From positions 1-59,458 of the forward strand of contig CAYRSB010000009.1 in assembly GCA_964426875.1 (NCBI GenBank): DNA of 59,458 nt, given 5' to 3'. A model generated the notes under the pieces. The model was given only the letters and a program-made list of their open reading frames with translations. It was not told the origin of the DNA and searched no databases. Source of the stretch: Caldatribacterium sp964426875. Lineage in GTDB: Bacteria > Atribacterota > Atribacteria > Atribacterales > Caldatribacteriaceae. This document shows, piece by piece, positions 33,974 through 41,557 of this stretch. The position numbers and the translations under genes were made by a program. Each line of letters opens with the position of its first letter. The first letter of the stretch is position 1.

Positions 33974-34936
33974 ATGAAGATCGGCGTATTTCTCGTTCTT
34001 TTCCAGAATGAGCCCTTCGAAAAGGCTCTCGATTACGTGAAGGCACAGGGGGTTGAGGCAGTAGAAATCGGCACCGGAGGGTATCCCGGAAACGCTCACT
34101 GCAACCCTCACGAGCTCCTCAAAAATCCTGACGCTATGAAACGCCTCAAAGAAGCAGTGGAATCGCGAGGTCTTGAGATCAGTGCCCTGAGTTGTCACGG
34201 CAACCCCCTTCACCCCAATCCTGAGATTGCCGCAAAGCACCATGCCGACTTTGAAGCCAGCGTTCTTCTTGCCGAAAAATTAGGAGTTCAAAATGTCATC
34301 ACCTTCTCAGGATGCCCTGGAGACTCGGAAAACGCCAAATATCCCAACTGGGTTACCTGTCCTTGGCCCTCAGACTTCTTGGAGATCGTCAAGTGGCAGT
34401 GGGAAGAGAAGGTCATCCCTTACTGGAAGAAAACAGGACAATTCGCTAAAGACCATGGCGTGCGGGTATGCCTGGAAATGCATCCGGGATTCTGCGTCTA
34501 TAATCCGGAGACACTCCTGCGTCTGAGAGAAACAGCAGGGGAGGTTGTCGGAGCAAACTTTGACCCCAGTCATCTCTTCTGGCAAGGAATTGATCCCATC
34601 TTTGCTTTACGGAAACTCGAGGGGGCTGTGTACCACGTCCACGCCAAGGACACGAAAATCAACCTGGTTACAAGCATTATCAATGGCAATCTCGACACCA
34701 AGGTGTATACCTTTGAGAAAGAACGTTCGTGGATTTTCCGTACCGTAGGCTATGGACATGATTTTAGCTTCTGGAAAGACTTTGTGAGCACCCTTCGCAT
34801 GATTGGGTACGATGGAGTCCTCTCCATAGAGCACGAAGACTCCCTCATGTCTGGACGGGAGGGTTTTGAGAAGGCCGTAGCCTTTTTGAGGGAAGTAATC
34901 GTCCGGGAGAAGATTGGACAGGCCTGGTGGGTGTAA
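33974..34936 (+). CDS. sugar phosphate isomerase/epimerase (AP endonuclease 2 superfamily)
   Basis: TIM-barrel metal-dependent isomerase or dehydratase (320 aa). Probable metal ligands: E in RVCLEMHPGFCVYN (about 159), D in VVGANFDPSHLFWQ (about 196), H in GAVYHVHAKDTKIN (about 221) and E in DGVLSIEHEDSLMSG (about 281). The start GVFLVLFQNEPFEKALDYVK and VEIGTGGYPGNAHC are typical of proteins annotated as sugar epimerases in thermophiles. The ribosome site is a weak GAGGGG. It is divergent from aspC and not obviously in an operon with the following peptidases. Confidence 0.85.
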   Translation: MKIGVFLVLFQNEPFEKALDYVKAQGVEAVEIGTGGYPGNAHCNPHELLKNPDAMKRLKEAVESRGLEISALSCHGNPLHPNPEIAAKHHADFEASVLLAEKLGVQNVITFSGCPGDSENAKYPNWVTCPWPSDFLEIVKWQWEEKVIPYWKKTGQFAKDHGVRVCLEMHPGFCVYNPETLLRLRETAGEVVGANFDPSHLFWQGIDPIFALRKLEGAVYHVHAKDTKINLVTSIINGNLDTKVYTFEKERSWIFRTVGYGHDFSFWKDFVSTLRMIGYDGVLSIEHEDSLMSGREGFEKAVAFLREVIVREKIGQAWWV

Positions 34937-34944
34937 AAGATAAA

Positions 34945-34970
34945 AAGGAGGGACCCTGTGGTCCCTCCTT
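34945..34970 (+). terminator. strong hairpin between isomerase and M16 genes
   Basis: Perfect 11-bp stem (34945-34955, 34960-34970) with a four-base loop. No T-run follows on the plus strand, whereas the minus-strand reading ends TTTTT. The 5' arm contains AAGGAGGG and the 3' arm its complement CCCTCCTT, so it could also trap ribosomes or anti-SD RNAs. Confidence 0.45.
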
Positions 34971-34988
34971 GAAGAGCAGGAGGAAAAG

Positions 34989-36227
34989 GTGCAGTTCCTC
35001 TCTTACACCAAAAGGGTTCTCCCCTGTGGTGCCCGAGTTGTCTTCCGAAAAATGCATTCTCCCCTTGTAGCAGTCAACCTCTGGGTGAGAGCAGGAGTGA
35101 AAGACGAAGACCCGGAAAAAAACGGCATATCACATTTTTTTGAACACATGGTATTTAAAGGAACAGCGAATTTACCCGGACTTTTACTTTCTCGCAAGGT
35201 GCAGGCCTTGGGAGGAACACTCAATGCCGGAACATCCCTCGATACCACAGACTTTTACCTTGTAGTACCGGAGGAATTTTGGAAGGAAGCTTTTTCCTTG
35301 GAGATGGAGCTTGTTCGGCAGCCTCTCTTCGATCCTGAAGATGTCGAGCGAGAAAAAATGGTCGTCATCCAGGAAATCCACATTGATGAAGACGACCCTG
35401 AAGAACGCTTGGCCCGCCTTCTTTACGAGCGGGTATTCTCCGGAACTCCTTACGGTTTACCCATTTTAGGAAGAGAGGAAACAGTACAAAGTTTCACCCG
35501 GGAAGACCTTCTGAAGCACAAGGAACTCTTCTATCACCCGGCTAACATGGTCTTGGCCGTGAGCGGAAACCTGAAAGAAGAAGAACTCTTCCCCTTTGCA
35601 GAAGGGTTTTTTAGCGCCTTCCCGACCTCCTCTGAGGTCTCTCTGTCCCCCTTTCCCGCCCTTCCTCTACCGGAGAGGCAAATTGCGGAGTGCGTTATGG
35701 ATGTGCGGCGTTTCTACGGAGCCATTGGTTTTCTCTGCGAAGGCATAAAGAGCGAAGATTTTTACTTTCTGCGGCTTCTTTCCTTAGTCATGGGCGATGG
35801 GCTGGGGTCGCGTCTCAATGTGGCCCTGCGGGAGGAAAGAAGGCTTGTAGACACCATCCATACTACCTACTCCTACTACGAGCATGCCGGAATCTTTGCC
35901 GTTTTCTACACCTTTTCTCAGGGAGACCGTGAAGAAATCGAAGAAGCGATAAGAAGCGAATTTGCCAAACTCACCTACTTTGTACCTACCGAGGAAGAAC
36001 TTCGCCGGGCCAAAAATCTCCTAAAGAGTGGCTTCTTTGGTGCCACTGAAACCACCCTTGGAAGCACAGAACTTTTAGGACGCCTCGATACTATAGACAG
36101 CATCGACCGGTCTCTGCGGGCTCTTTTCAGAATCGAGCGGGTGAGACCGGGGGACATCGTGGAGGTTGCCCGAAGATATGTGGACTTTGAGCGGGCCACC
36201 TATATCTTCATTAAGCCGGGTGATTGA
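34989..36227 (+). CDS. M16 family zinc peptidase, catalytic subunit
   Basis: Mitochondrial-processing-peptidase-like enzyme (412 aa). The inverted zinc motif H-x-x-E-H is HFFEH in NGISHFFEHMVFKGT (about 50-64), and the downstream zinc glutamate lies in VVIQEIHIDEDDPEERL (about 128). A C-terminal M16_C domain contains EELRRAKNLLKSGFFG. No signal peptide is seen, so it is probably cytoplasmic. The GTG start follows AGGAGGAAAAG. It overlaps the next gene, which encodes the inactive partner. Confidence 0.9.
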   Translation: MQFLSYTKRVLPCGARVVFRKMHSPLVAVNLWVRAGVKDEDPEKNGISHFFEHMVFKGTANLPGLLLSRKVQALGGTLNAGTSLDTTDFYLVVPEEFWKEAFSLEMELVRQPLFDPEDVEREKMVVIQEIHIDEDDPEERLARLLYERVFSGTPYGLPILGREETVQSFTREDLLKHKELFYHPANMVLAVSGNLKEEELFPFAEGFFSAFPTSSEVSLSPFPALPLPERQIAECVMDVRRFYGAIGFLCEGIKSEDFYFLRLLSLVMGDGLGSRLNVALREERRLVDTIHTTYSYYEHAGIFAVFYTFSQGDREEIEEAIRSEFAKLTYFVPTEEELRRAKNLLKSGFFGATETTLGSTELLGRLDTIDSIDRSLRALFRIERVRPGDIVEVARRYVDFERATYIFIKPGD

Positions 36228-37464
36228 GGTGAAAACCGATCCTCTCCCCGTGGAGAAACGGGTGTTCAAAAACGGCCTTGTTCTTCTTCTCATACCCCGA
36301 GAGAGCGAGCTCGTGGTCTTCCACCTCCTCCTGGGTCTTGGCAATATCTTTGAAGGTGAGGGAGAACGAGGGATTTCTGCCCTCATGCAGGAAGTGCTCC
36401 TGAAGGGAACAAAAAGAAGAAGCGGTGTCGAGTTCAGCCGGGCGGTAGAAAGCCTGGGAGCCACCATCCAGAGTTCTTCGAACTACTTCACCGGTAAGGT
36501 AGTCCTTGAGGGACCGGCAGATGAAGCCGATGCCCTCCTTGCCCTTTTCCTCGAAGCCATCAAGACCCCGGCATTCCTTCCGGAAGAGATTGAAAAGGAG
36601 AGACGCTTCCTCCTCGATCTCTTGCGCTCCTTAGATGACGACCCTCTTAAAGCGGCAATGCTTCGTTTCAAGCGAGCCTTCTTCGGCAGACACCCCTATG
36701 CCTTCCCTACCTTGGGGGAAGCAAAAAGCCTCGAGAGGATAGAGCCGGAAAAGGTGCGCTCTTGGTATGAGCGCACCTATGTTCCTAATAACATGGTGCT
36801 TGCCGTCGTAGGAAAGTTCGACCCCGAGAAATTGGGGAAAACCCTGGAACGAGAGCTGGGAGAGGTTATTCCTCGAGAATTTGCCTTTCCTCCCTTAGAT
36901 CGGTTCTTTCCCGCTTCTTTAAAAATCGTGGATTGCAAAGAGGTCCGAGACAGCTGGGTCGTTCTGGGCTTTCGGGCCCCAGGACTTTCTGAAGTTAAAG
37001 AGCGAGTGGCTTTCGAAATCCTTAACAACATCCTGGGTGGGGGGATGTATTCCCGGCTTTTTGTGAAAATCCGAGAGCAGAGAGGCTTGAGTTACCAGGT
37101 GGGGTCAATGTACGTGCCCCTCCTTGGTCCCTCGTTTCTGTGCGCCTATTGTGGCTTTGCTCCCTGCTACTTTGACACTGTGGTGAGCATCCTGCGAGAG
37201 GAATTCCGCAATCTCCTTAATCTTCAGGAAGAAGAGTTTGAAGAGGCCAAAACTTACACTCGGGGGATGTTCCTCCACAGCCTTGAAACCATCGCTTCCT
37301 TGGCCTCAGTCCTTGCATTCTACGAGCGAATCGGTCTGGGGTGGGACTTCCCCTCCCGGTACGAGACCATGCTCCAGGAGCTAACCCTCGAGGAGGCTCG
37401 GGCAATCTACCGGAAATTCATGGGCCAGGGAGAATCTCTGGGAGCCGTCATGCCGGTGGTGTAA
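36220..37464 (+). CDS. M16 family peptidase, non-catalytic partner
   Basis: Homologous to the preceding gene (414 aa) but the zinc motif is replaced by ALMQE in RGISALMQEVLLKGT, so it cannot bind zinc. Other family parts are kept: FSRAVESLGATIQSSSNYFT, TYVPNNMVLAVVGKFDPEKL, ILGGGMYSRLFVKIREQRGL and LSYQVGSMYVP, the R/Y substrate-binding motif. The two products probably form the heterodimer found for bacterial MPP-like pairs. The start is uncertain (GTG at 36220 or 36229), as neither has a clear ribosome site. Confidence 0.88.
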   Translation: MIEVKTDPLPVEKRVFKNGLVLLLIPRESELVVFHLLLGLGNIFEGEGERGISALMQEVLLKGTKRRSGVEFSRAVESLGATIQSSSNYFTGKVVLEGPADEADALLALFLEAIKTPAFLPEEIEKERRFLLDLLRSLDDDPLKAAMLRFKRAFFGRHPYAFPTLGEAKSLERIEPEKVRSWYERTYVPNNMVLAVVGKFDPEKLGKTLERELGEVIPREFAFPPLDRFFPASLKIVDCKEVRDSWVVLGFRAPGLSEVKERVAFEILNNILGGGMYSRLFVKIREQRGLSYQVGSMYVPLLGPSFLCAYCGFAPCYFDTVVSILREEFRNLLNLQEEEFEEAKTYTRGMFLHSLETIASLASVLAFYERIGLGWDFPSRYETMLQELTLEEARAIYRKFMGQGESLGAVMPVV

Positions 37465-37474
37465 GAAATTTAGG

Positions 37475-37606
37475 CAAACATCTTAGGCAGCCATCCCTGG
37501 CTCTGGGTACGCATTGACAGAGAAGAACCACAGATGTCTGCATTGGCCTTTGGGGTTGAACCAGGTGCTGAATTCCACCACGTCTGGGAAGATTGGGGCA
37601 CCATGT
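37475..37606 (+). pseudogene. possible remnant of an unidentified gene
   Basis: A 43-codon open stretch reads like the C-terminus of a real protein (HPWLWVRIDREEPQMSALAF then EPGAEFHHVWEDWGTM), with no start codon or ribosome site and a stop just before it. The family is not recognised. It could equally be chance. Confidence 0.25.
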
Positions 37607-37652
37607 AGATGAGTAAGATGGGAGGGGGAACAATAAAAAGAGGTGGTGAGTC

Positions 37653-37993
37653 ATGTTTAAAGGATTTAGAACGGCTTTTGTGGCCCACGTGCCAGACGCA
37701 GATCCAACCAAACACCGATGCACCATCGCAACGCCCCTCTACAAGCTCACCAGCGTTCTGGTGAAGAACAATGAAGAGGCCATCGAAGTGTACAAAGAAC
37801 TTGCCCAAAAGGAGGGGTTCGCGCATTCATCCTGTGCCCAGGGTTCACGCACCAGGCTATAGCCCGAATCGTCGATGCTCTCGGGGACGGTTTCTCGGTG
37901 AGCGTGGCCTGGGGTGACGGGCCAAGTAACAGCGTTGCTCTCAAACTCATGCGTGAAGCAGGATGGTCTGGAGGAAAAGAATCGTCTCCCTGA
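37653..37993 (+). pseudogene. DUF6506-family gene with single frameshift
   Basis: About 113 codons in two frames. The first frame gives FRTAFVAHVPDADPTKHRCT and TSVLVKNNEEAIEVYKEL; after about 37818, the next frame gives RAFILCPGFTHQAIARIVDA and VSVAWGDGPSNSVALKLMRE. Together they match the small DUF6506 family in order. A one-base change in the run GAGGGGTT accounts for the shift. It may be a sequencing error in a G homopolymer, so the gene could be intact. Ribosome site AGAGGTGG precedes the ATG. Confidence 0.65.
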
Positions 37994-38031
37994 GACCCCA
38001 TGAACTCACTCAAAAAATTTTTTCTACTCCC

Positions 38032-38060
38032 TTGACGAAGAAGGAAAGTCCTTTATATAA
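38032..38060 (+). promoter_or_regulatory. promoter of putative small RNA copy 2
   Basis: TTGACG (38032-38037), a 17-bp spacer, TATAAT (38055-38060). The preceding AAAAAATTTTTTCTACTCCC tract resembles that before copy 1. Confidence 0.75.
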
Positions 38061-38066
38061 TTCCCC

Positions 38067-38178
38067 CAGGAAATTGAATAGGGAGTACCCCACTAGCACC
38101 TCCTTACATAGAAGTCTTTCCCCTCCTTGCACCTAAGGGGGGCCAAGGTGTCACCTTGGCCCCCCTTAGGTGTTTTTT
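38067..38178 (+). ncRNA. putative C-rich small RNA, copy 2
   Basis: Predicted transcript of about 110 nt. It contains two C-rich words, GCACCTCCTTA (about 38094-38104) and CCCCTCCTTGCACCTA (38120-38135), the second shared with copy 1. It ends in a 20-bp perfect stem (38130-38149, 38153-38172) with a three-base loop and six T (38173-38178), a very strong intrinsic terminator. CACCTCCTT equals the anti-Shine-Dalgarno end of 16S rRNA. It lies about 40 bp before the DJ-1 gene on the same strand, so a leader role cannot be excluded for this copy alone. Confidence 0.6.
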
Positions 38179-38221
38179 GAGCTCTTGTACCGCTATAATG
38201 GTCGGTAAAGGAGGTGGGATG

Positions 38222-39511
38222 ATGGCATCACCGTTTCTTAATGTAGCCCGCAGAACCGGTGTGACTGTGGTTGAACGAGATGGAGCGACCTTCTGGGAAG
38301 GACCACACGCTGGGGCACGCAAACCTCAGGGGCCCCTCGTGGGAAAACACCTTGGTCTTCTGGTGGCCAGCGAATTCAGCGATTTCCAAGCCTACTATCT
38401 TGCTGAGTATCTGAGTGAGTTCGGAGGATTCCCAGAGTTCCTCCTCATTGACTGGGTTACCTGGAAGTTCACCCGACCATACCTAAAAGGAAAGGGTGTT
38501 ACCGGGATGTGGGACATGGGTGTCGATCCCATTCCCACCATCAGTCCTAAACGTTACAGCTGGAAATCCCTTAAGGAGGCGAATCCCAAAGAGTACGACG
38601 CCGTGATCGTCATTGGGGGACACTCAGCTGACATTATGATGACCGAGGATTCTGTGGTCGAGTTCCTCGCCAGAGCACACAAGCAAGGAGCTCTCATTGG
38701 AGCCATAGGTGACGGGGCCTTGGTTCTGGTCAGCGCCCACATCGCCCATGGAAAGAGCATCACAGGAAGTTCGGTGGTGTCGTTCATGCTCCGTCGTATC
38801 GGCGCCTTCGAGGACCTTCCGGTAGTGGCCGATGGAGAGGTTGTGACTGCCCGGGGAACAGTGGACACTCCCCTTTTCGTCCGAACCCTCTGCCGCCTCT
38901 TTGACCCTCACTTTTTGGATGAGCGAGAGGGAATTCTGCAAGGAAAGAGAGTGATCATCATCGCCGGGGAAGATTTCGAAGATGTAGAGCTTGTGGTGCC
39001 GGTTATGGAATTCCTTTATCGAGGAGCAGAGGTCATTCTGGGAACTTTCGAAGCCCCCATGCGTTCCCGCCCCCCTCTCCTTGGTCTTCCCGTGGTGATG
39101 GGGAACTTTGGAGTCTCAGTACCTCTCCAGGAAATCCCCAAGGAGTGCTATGGCCTTGTTCCCCTCGAGGACATTACCCCCGAGGATATTGACCTTGCCA
39201 TGGTTCCAGGAGCCTTTTGCCCGTGGAACTGCATCGCAGCCGGGACTCCTCTTGAGTTCCTCAAGAGAGCCTACGAGGCCGAGAGAATTGTGGCCGGCAT
39301 CTGCCATGCTCCCATTGCTCTGGCAGCTGCCTCACTCCTTGAAGGGAAACGAAGCGCGGGATGGTTAGCAGCCCAAGAGGCCGTCACCATCATGGGTGGT
39401 ACCTACAGCTTCGACTGGTCGGCAGTGATCGATGGACGTATTGTCACCGGGAGAGTACCAGAGGATGTTCCCGAGTTCATGGATGCCATGACCGAGGCAC
39501 TGCTCAGGTAG
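38222..39511 (+). CDS. tandem DJ-1/PfpI domain protein
   Basis: Two class I glutamine amidotransferase-like (DJ-1/PfpI) domains in one chain of 429 aa. Domain 1 spans about 35-225: its nucleophile elbow reads LIGAIGDGALVLVSAHI, with glycine-aspartate where cysteine is expected, so it is probably non-catalytic. Domain 2 spans about 240-429: VIIIAGEDFEDVELVVPVME and an intact elbow IVAGICHAPIALAAASLLEG with cysteine and following histidine. ATG-ATG at 38219/38222 follows AAAGGAGG. The 3' end overlaps the opposing DUF523 gene by 8 bp. Function could be chaperone/deglycase or protease-like; not decidable. Confidence 0.82.
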   Translation: MASPFLNVARRTGVTVVERDGATFWEGPHAGARKPQGPLVGKHLGLLVASEFSDFQAYYLAEYLSEFGGFPEFLLIDWVTWKFTRPYLKGKGVTGMWDMGVDPIPTISPKRYSWKSLKEANPKEYDAVIVIGGHSADIMMTEDSVVEFLARAHKQGALIGAIGDGALVLVSAHIAHGKSITGSSVVSFMLRRIGAFEDLPVVADGEVVTARGTVDTPLFVRTLCRLFDPHFLDEREGILQGKRVIIIAGEDFEDVELVVPVMEFLYRGAEVILGTFEAPMRSRPPLLGLPVVMGNFGVSVPLQEIPKECYGLVPLEDITPEDIDLAMVPGAFCPWNCIAAGTPLEFLKRAYEAERIVAGICHAPIALAAASLLEGKRSAGWLAAQEAVTIMGGTYSFDWSAVIDGRIVTGRVPEDVPEFMDAMTEALLR

Positions 39512-40499
39512 CATGCTTCTCGCTCCAGAAATCTCGAAACGGTATGAGGTCCTGGATTTCTTTGGGCTTGAGTCCTTCTGGATAAGGCGCAAAGAAAGTC
39601 TGTTGGGCAAGATATGGCTCTTCAAAGCGCACAATCCAGGACCTCATAAGGGTCACAAGGGCGAAGAAGGGGACAGCACCCCGGCGGAAGCCTTCAAGAA
39701 GCTCGAGGAAAAAGGATTTCTCTTGAGGAGCCAGCCGATCCTTGAAGTACCCCAGAGTATGCTGGAGGACGTTCACTACAAGCTTTCGATTCATTGACCG
39801 CCGAAGTGCCCGAAAGAAATGCTCTTCATACTCACTGAAGGCCACGTCCTTTCCCTTCCTTTTGGCCTCAGCCACAATCCTTCCAAGTTTCTGAGCCTCA
39901 CTCTGGTTGTGGGCCATGAAAAAGAGCTTATAGCGGGTGTGAAAGTCCACAAGCTCTCCAAGACTCTGGTGTTCTCGTATTCTGAAAAAGTCTGCCGTGG
40001 CAAAGACCTTTTCGAGGAAATGTTCTCGAATGGCAAGGTTCTCCAGGCGTCTTTCAGTTTCTACCGCCAGGTGGGGGTAGAATTGCAGGATTTCCTCGGT
40101 GAAAAAGCCATGTCCCCTGGTAAGGATTCGACCGTTTGGGGCGTGAATGTTGACATCCCTGAAGCCGCAAGAAGGCGATTTGGCCTTGAGAACGAAACCG
40201 CTCACCCCCCGGAGCGACGAGAGAAATCCCCGCGAGAACTCCCTCATGTGCTCGGTAAGGTCAAGCCCCGTCGATTCCTGCAGGAGGCACCGCGTATTCC
40301 CAGAAAGAACAATGCGGATAGGCTGGCGGGGTACCCCAAGGCCTATCGCCATCTCCGGGCACACTGGGATGAACTCCACGTAATCCTTGAGGACCTCGGT
40401 AATCGTGCCTTCGATGATAGCACCGTCATAGCGACAACGAGAAAATCCCAGGCACTGGCTCACCACAATTCTGGGGCATGGAAAGTTTCGTTCTTCCAT
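39504..40499 (-). CDS. DUF523-DUF1722 protein
   Basis: 331-aa protein with an N-terminal DUF523 domain (about 1-150) and a C-terminal DUF1722 domain (about 175-300). DUF523 shows VSQCLGFSRCRYDGAII with two cysteines, FIPVCPEMAIGLGVPRQPIR and KAKSPSCGFRDV; the cysteines suggest a metal or iron-sulfur cluster. DUF1722 shows LVDFHTRYKLFFMAHNQSEA. This fusion occurs widely and is sometimes linked to photolyase-like or thiouracil desulfurase (TudS-type) activity. ATG at 40499 follows AGGATGAAGAA, 4 bp after the esterase stop. Confidence 0.85.
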   Translation of the reverse strand: MEERNFPCPRIVVSQCLGFSRCRYDGAIIEGTITEVLKDYVEFIPVCPEMAIGLGVPRQPIRIVLSGNTRCLLQESTGLDLTEHMREFSRGFLSSLRGVSGFVLKAKSPSCGFRDVNIHAPNGRILTRGHGFFTEEILQFYPHLAVETERRLENLAIREHFLEKVFATADFFRIREHQSLGELVDFHTRYKLFFMAHNQSEAQKLGRIVAEAKRKGKDVAFSEYEEHFFRALRRSMNRKLVVNVLQHTLGYFKDRLAPQEKSFFLELLEGFRRGAVPFFALVTLMRSWIVRFEEPYLAQQTFFAPYPEGLKPKEIQDLIPFRDFWSEKHAT

Positions 40500-40503
40500 T
40501 TCT

Positions 40504-41550
40504 TCATCCTGCCTCTCTGAGGATTTTCCGGAACACTGGAGCAACGATCCCCTCACGGTCAAAGTCCTCATTGAGGACAAAAAGCGTTCCCCCATGACCT
40601 ATCCCAGGAAGTGAAAACATTTGAGCCCGGTTCCCCCAACGGCGAAGCTCTCGAAAGAGTGCTTCGGTCTGCTCTTTGGGTGTCACTTCGTCCTTCTCCC
40701 CTACGGCAAGGATGAAATCGATGTGGATCTTTTCCACTTGGTAGACTGGGGAAATGTCTTTGAGGTTTTTTCTCCCCTCAAAGAGGTCGAGAAACATCCT
40801 CTTCACAAGTTCCCGGAAGGGTAGATTGAGGTTCTCCTCGTAAGTAAGAAGGTCATAGGGACCACTCAAAAGAAAGACCTGATGGACACTCTTGAAAATC
40901 TCAGGCGGGAGGAGATCATCCTGCACGGTCAAAAGAGCCACCAGGTGTGCCCCGGCGGAATGTCCACACAGAACGAAACGGCGCTCTCCCCCATACTCAT
41001 CGATGTTTCGATAGAGCCATACAAGCGCCCTTCGGACATCGTCAACAATGCCTGAGAACTTCACCTCAGGATACACCCGATAGTCAAGACTCGCGAAAAT
41101 GTACCCTGTCCTTACCACTTCTTTAGCAAAATGGCTGTAGAGCACTTCGTCCTTCGTTCCCCCAATCCATGTTCCTCCATGGACAAAGACGAAGACCGGA
41201 AGCTTTTCCCCTGAGCTTATAGAAAGGGGAACGAGGATATTGAGCTTCTGTTTCTTTTCAGGACCATACGGAACATCCCTGTAGATGAGAGCTTCGGTGT
41301 ATTCAGCCAGAACTTCGGGAGGCATGAGGAAGGCCTTCCCCTCTTGAGGCTTTGGGAGACCAAAGAATTCAGCAAACCTGGCTTTCTGCCCCTCATTCTC
41401 AAAGAAGGAGAAGGCGAATTCCCTTTTGAGCTCTCGGACAAAGACATCCCTGACGTTGTCAAGGGCAATATAACTCAAAAGGAGAAAAAATATAAGGAGC
41501 ACGGCGCTTCCCTGGAGTACTGCTTCTTGCCCTCTGTGCACTATATACAT
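40504..41550 (-). CDS. membrane-anchored alpha/beta hydrolase (carboxylesterase/HSL-like)
   Basis: 348-aa hydrolase with an N-terminal hydrophobic helix (VLLIFFLLLSYIALDN). The oxyanion motif is VFVFVHGGTWIGGTKDE, the nucleophile serine is in FVLCGHSAGAHLVALL, the acid D in LAVGEKDEVTPKEQ and the histidine in LPGIGHGGTLF. It matches the alpha/beta hydrolase fold-3/BD-FAE type. Cotranscription with the PBP1C operon is likely, since the start lies 8 bp after its stop. Substrate unknown; acetyl groups of envelope glycans are one possibility. Confidence 0.82.
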   Translation of the reverse strand: MYIVHRGQEAVLQGSAVLLIFFLLLSYIALDNVRDVFVRELKREFAFSFFENEGQKARFAEFFGLPKPQEGKAFLMPPEVLAEYTEALIYRDVPYGPEKKQKLNILVPLSISSGEKLPVFVFVHGGTWIGGTKDEVLYSHFAKEVVRTGYIFASLDYRVYPEVKFSGIVDDVRRALVWLYRNIDEYGGERRFVLCGHSAGAHLVALLTVQDDLLPPEIFKSVHQVFLLSGPYDLLTYEENLNLPFRELVKRMFLDLFEGRKNLKDISPVYQVEKIHIDFILAVGEKDEVTPKEQTEALFRELRRWGNRAQMFSLPGIGHGGTLFVLNEDFDREGIVAPVFRKILREAG

Positions 41551-41557
41551 TTTTCCT

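Noticed and set aside
38067..38178. Interpreting copy 2 solely as an attenuator of the DJ-1 gene
   Set aside because: The related copy at 18.3 kb has no downstream gene on its strand, so a cis role cannot explain both.
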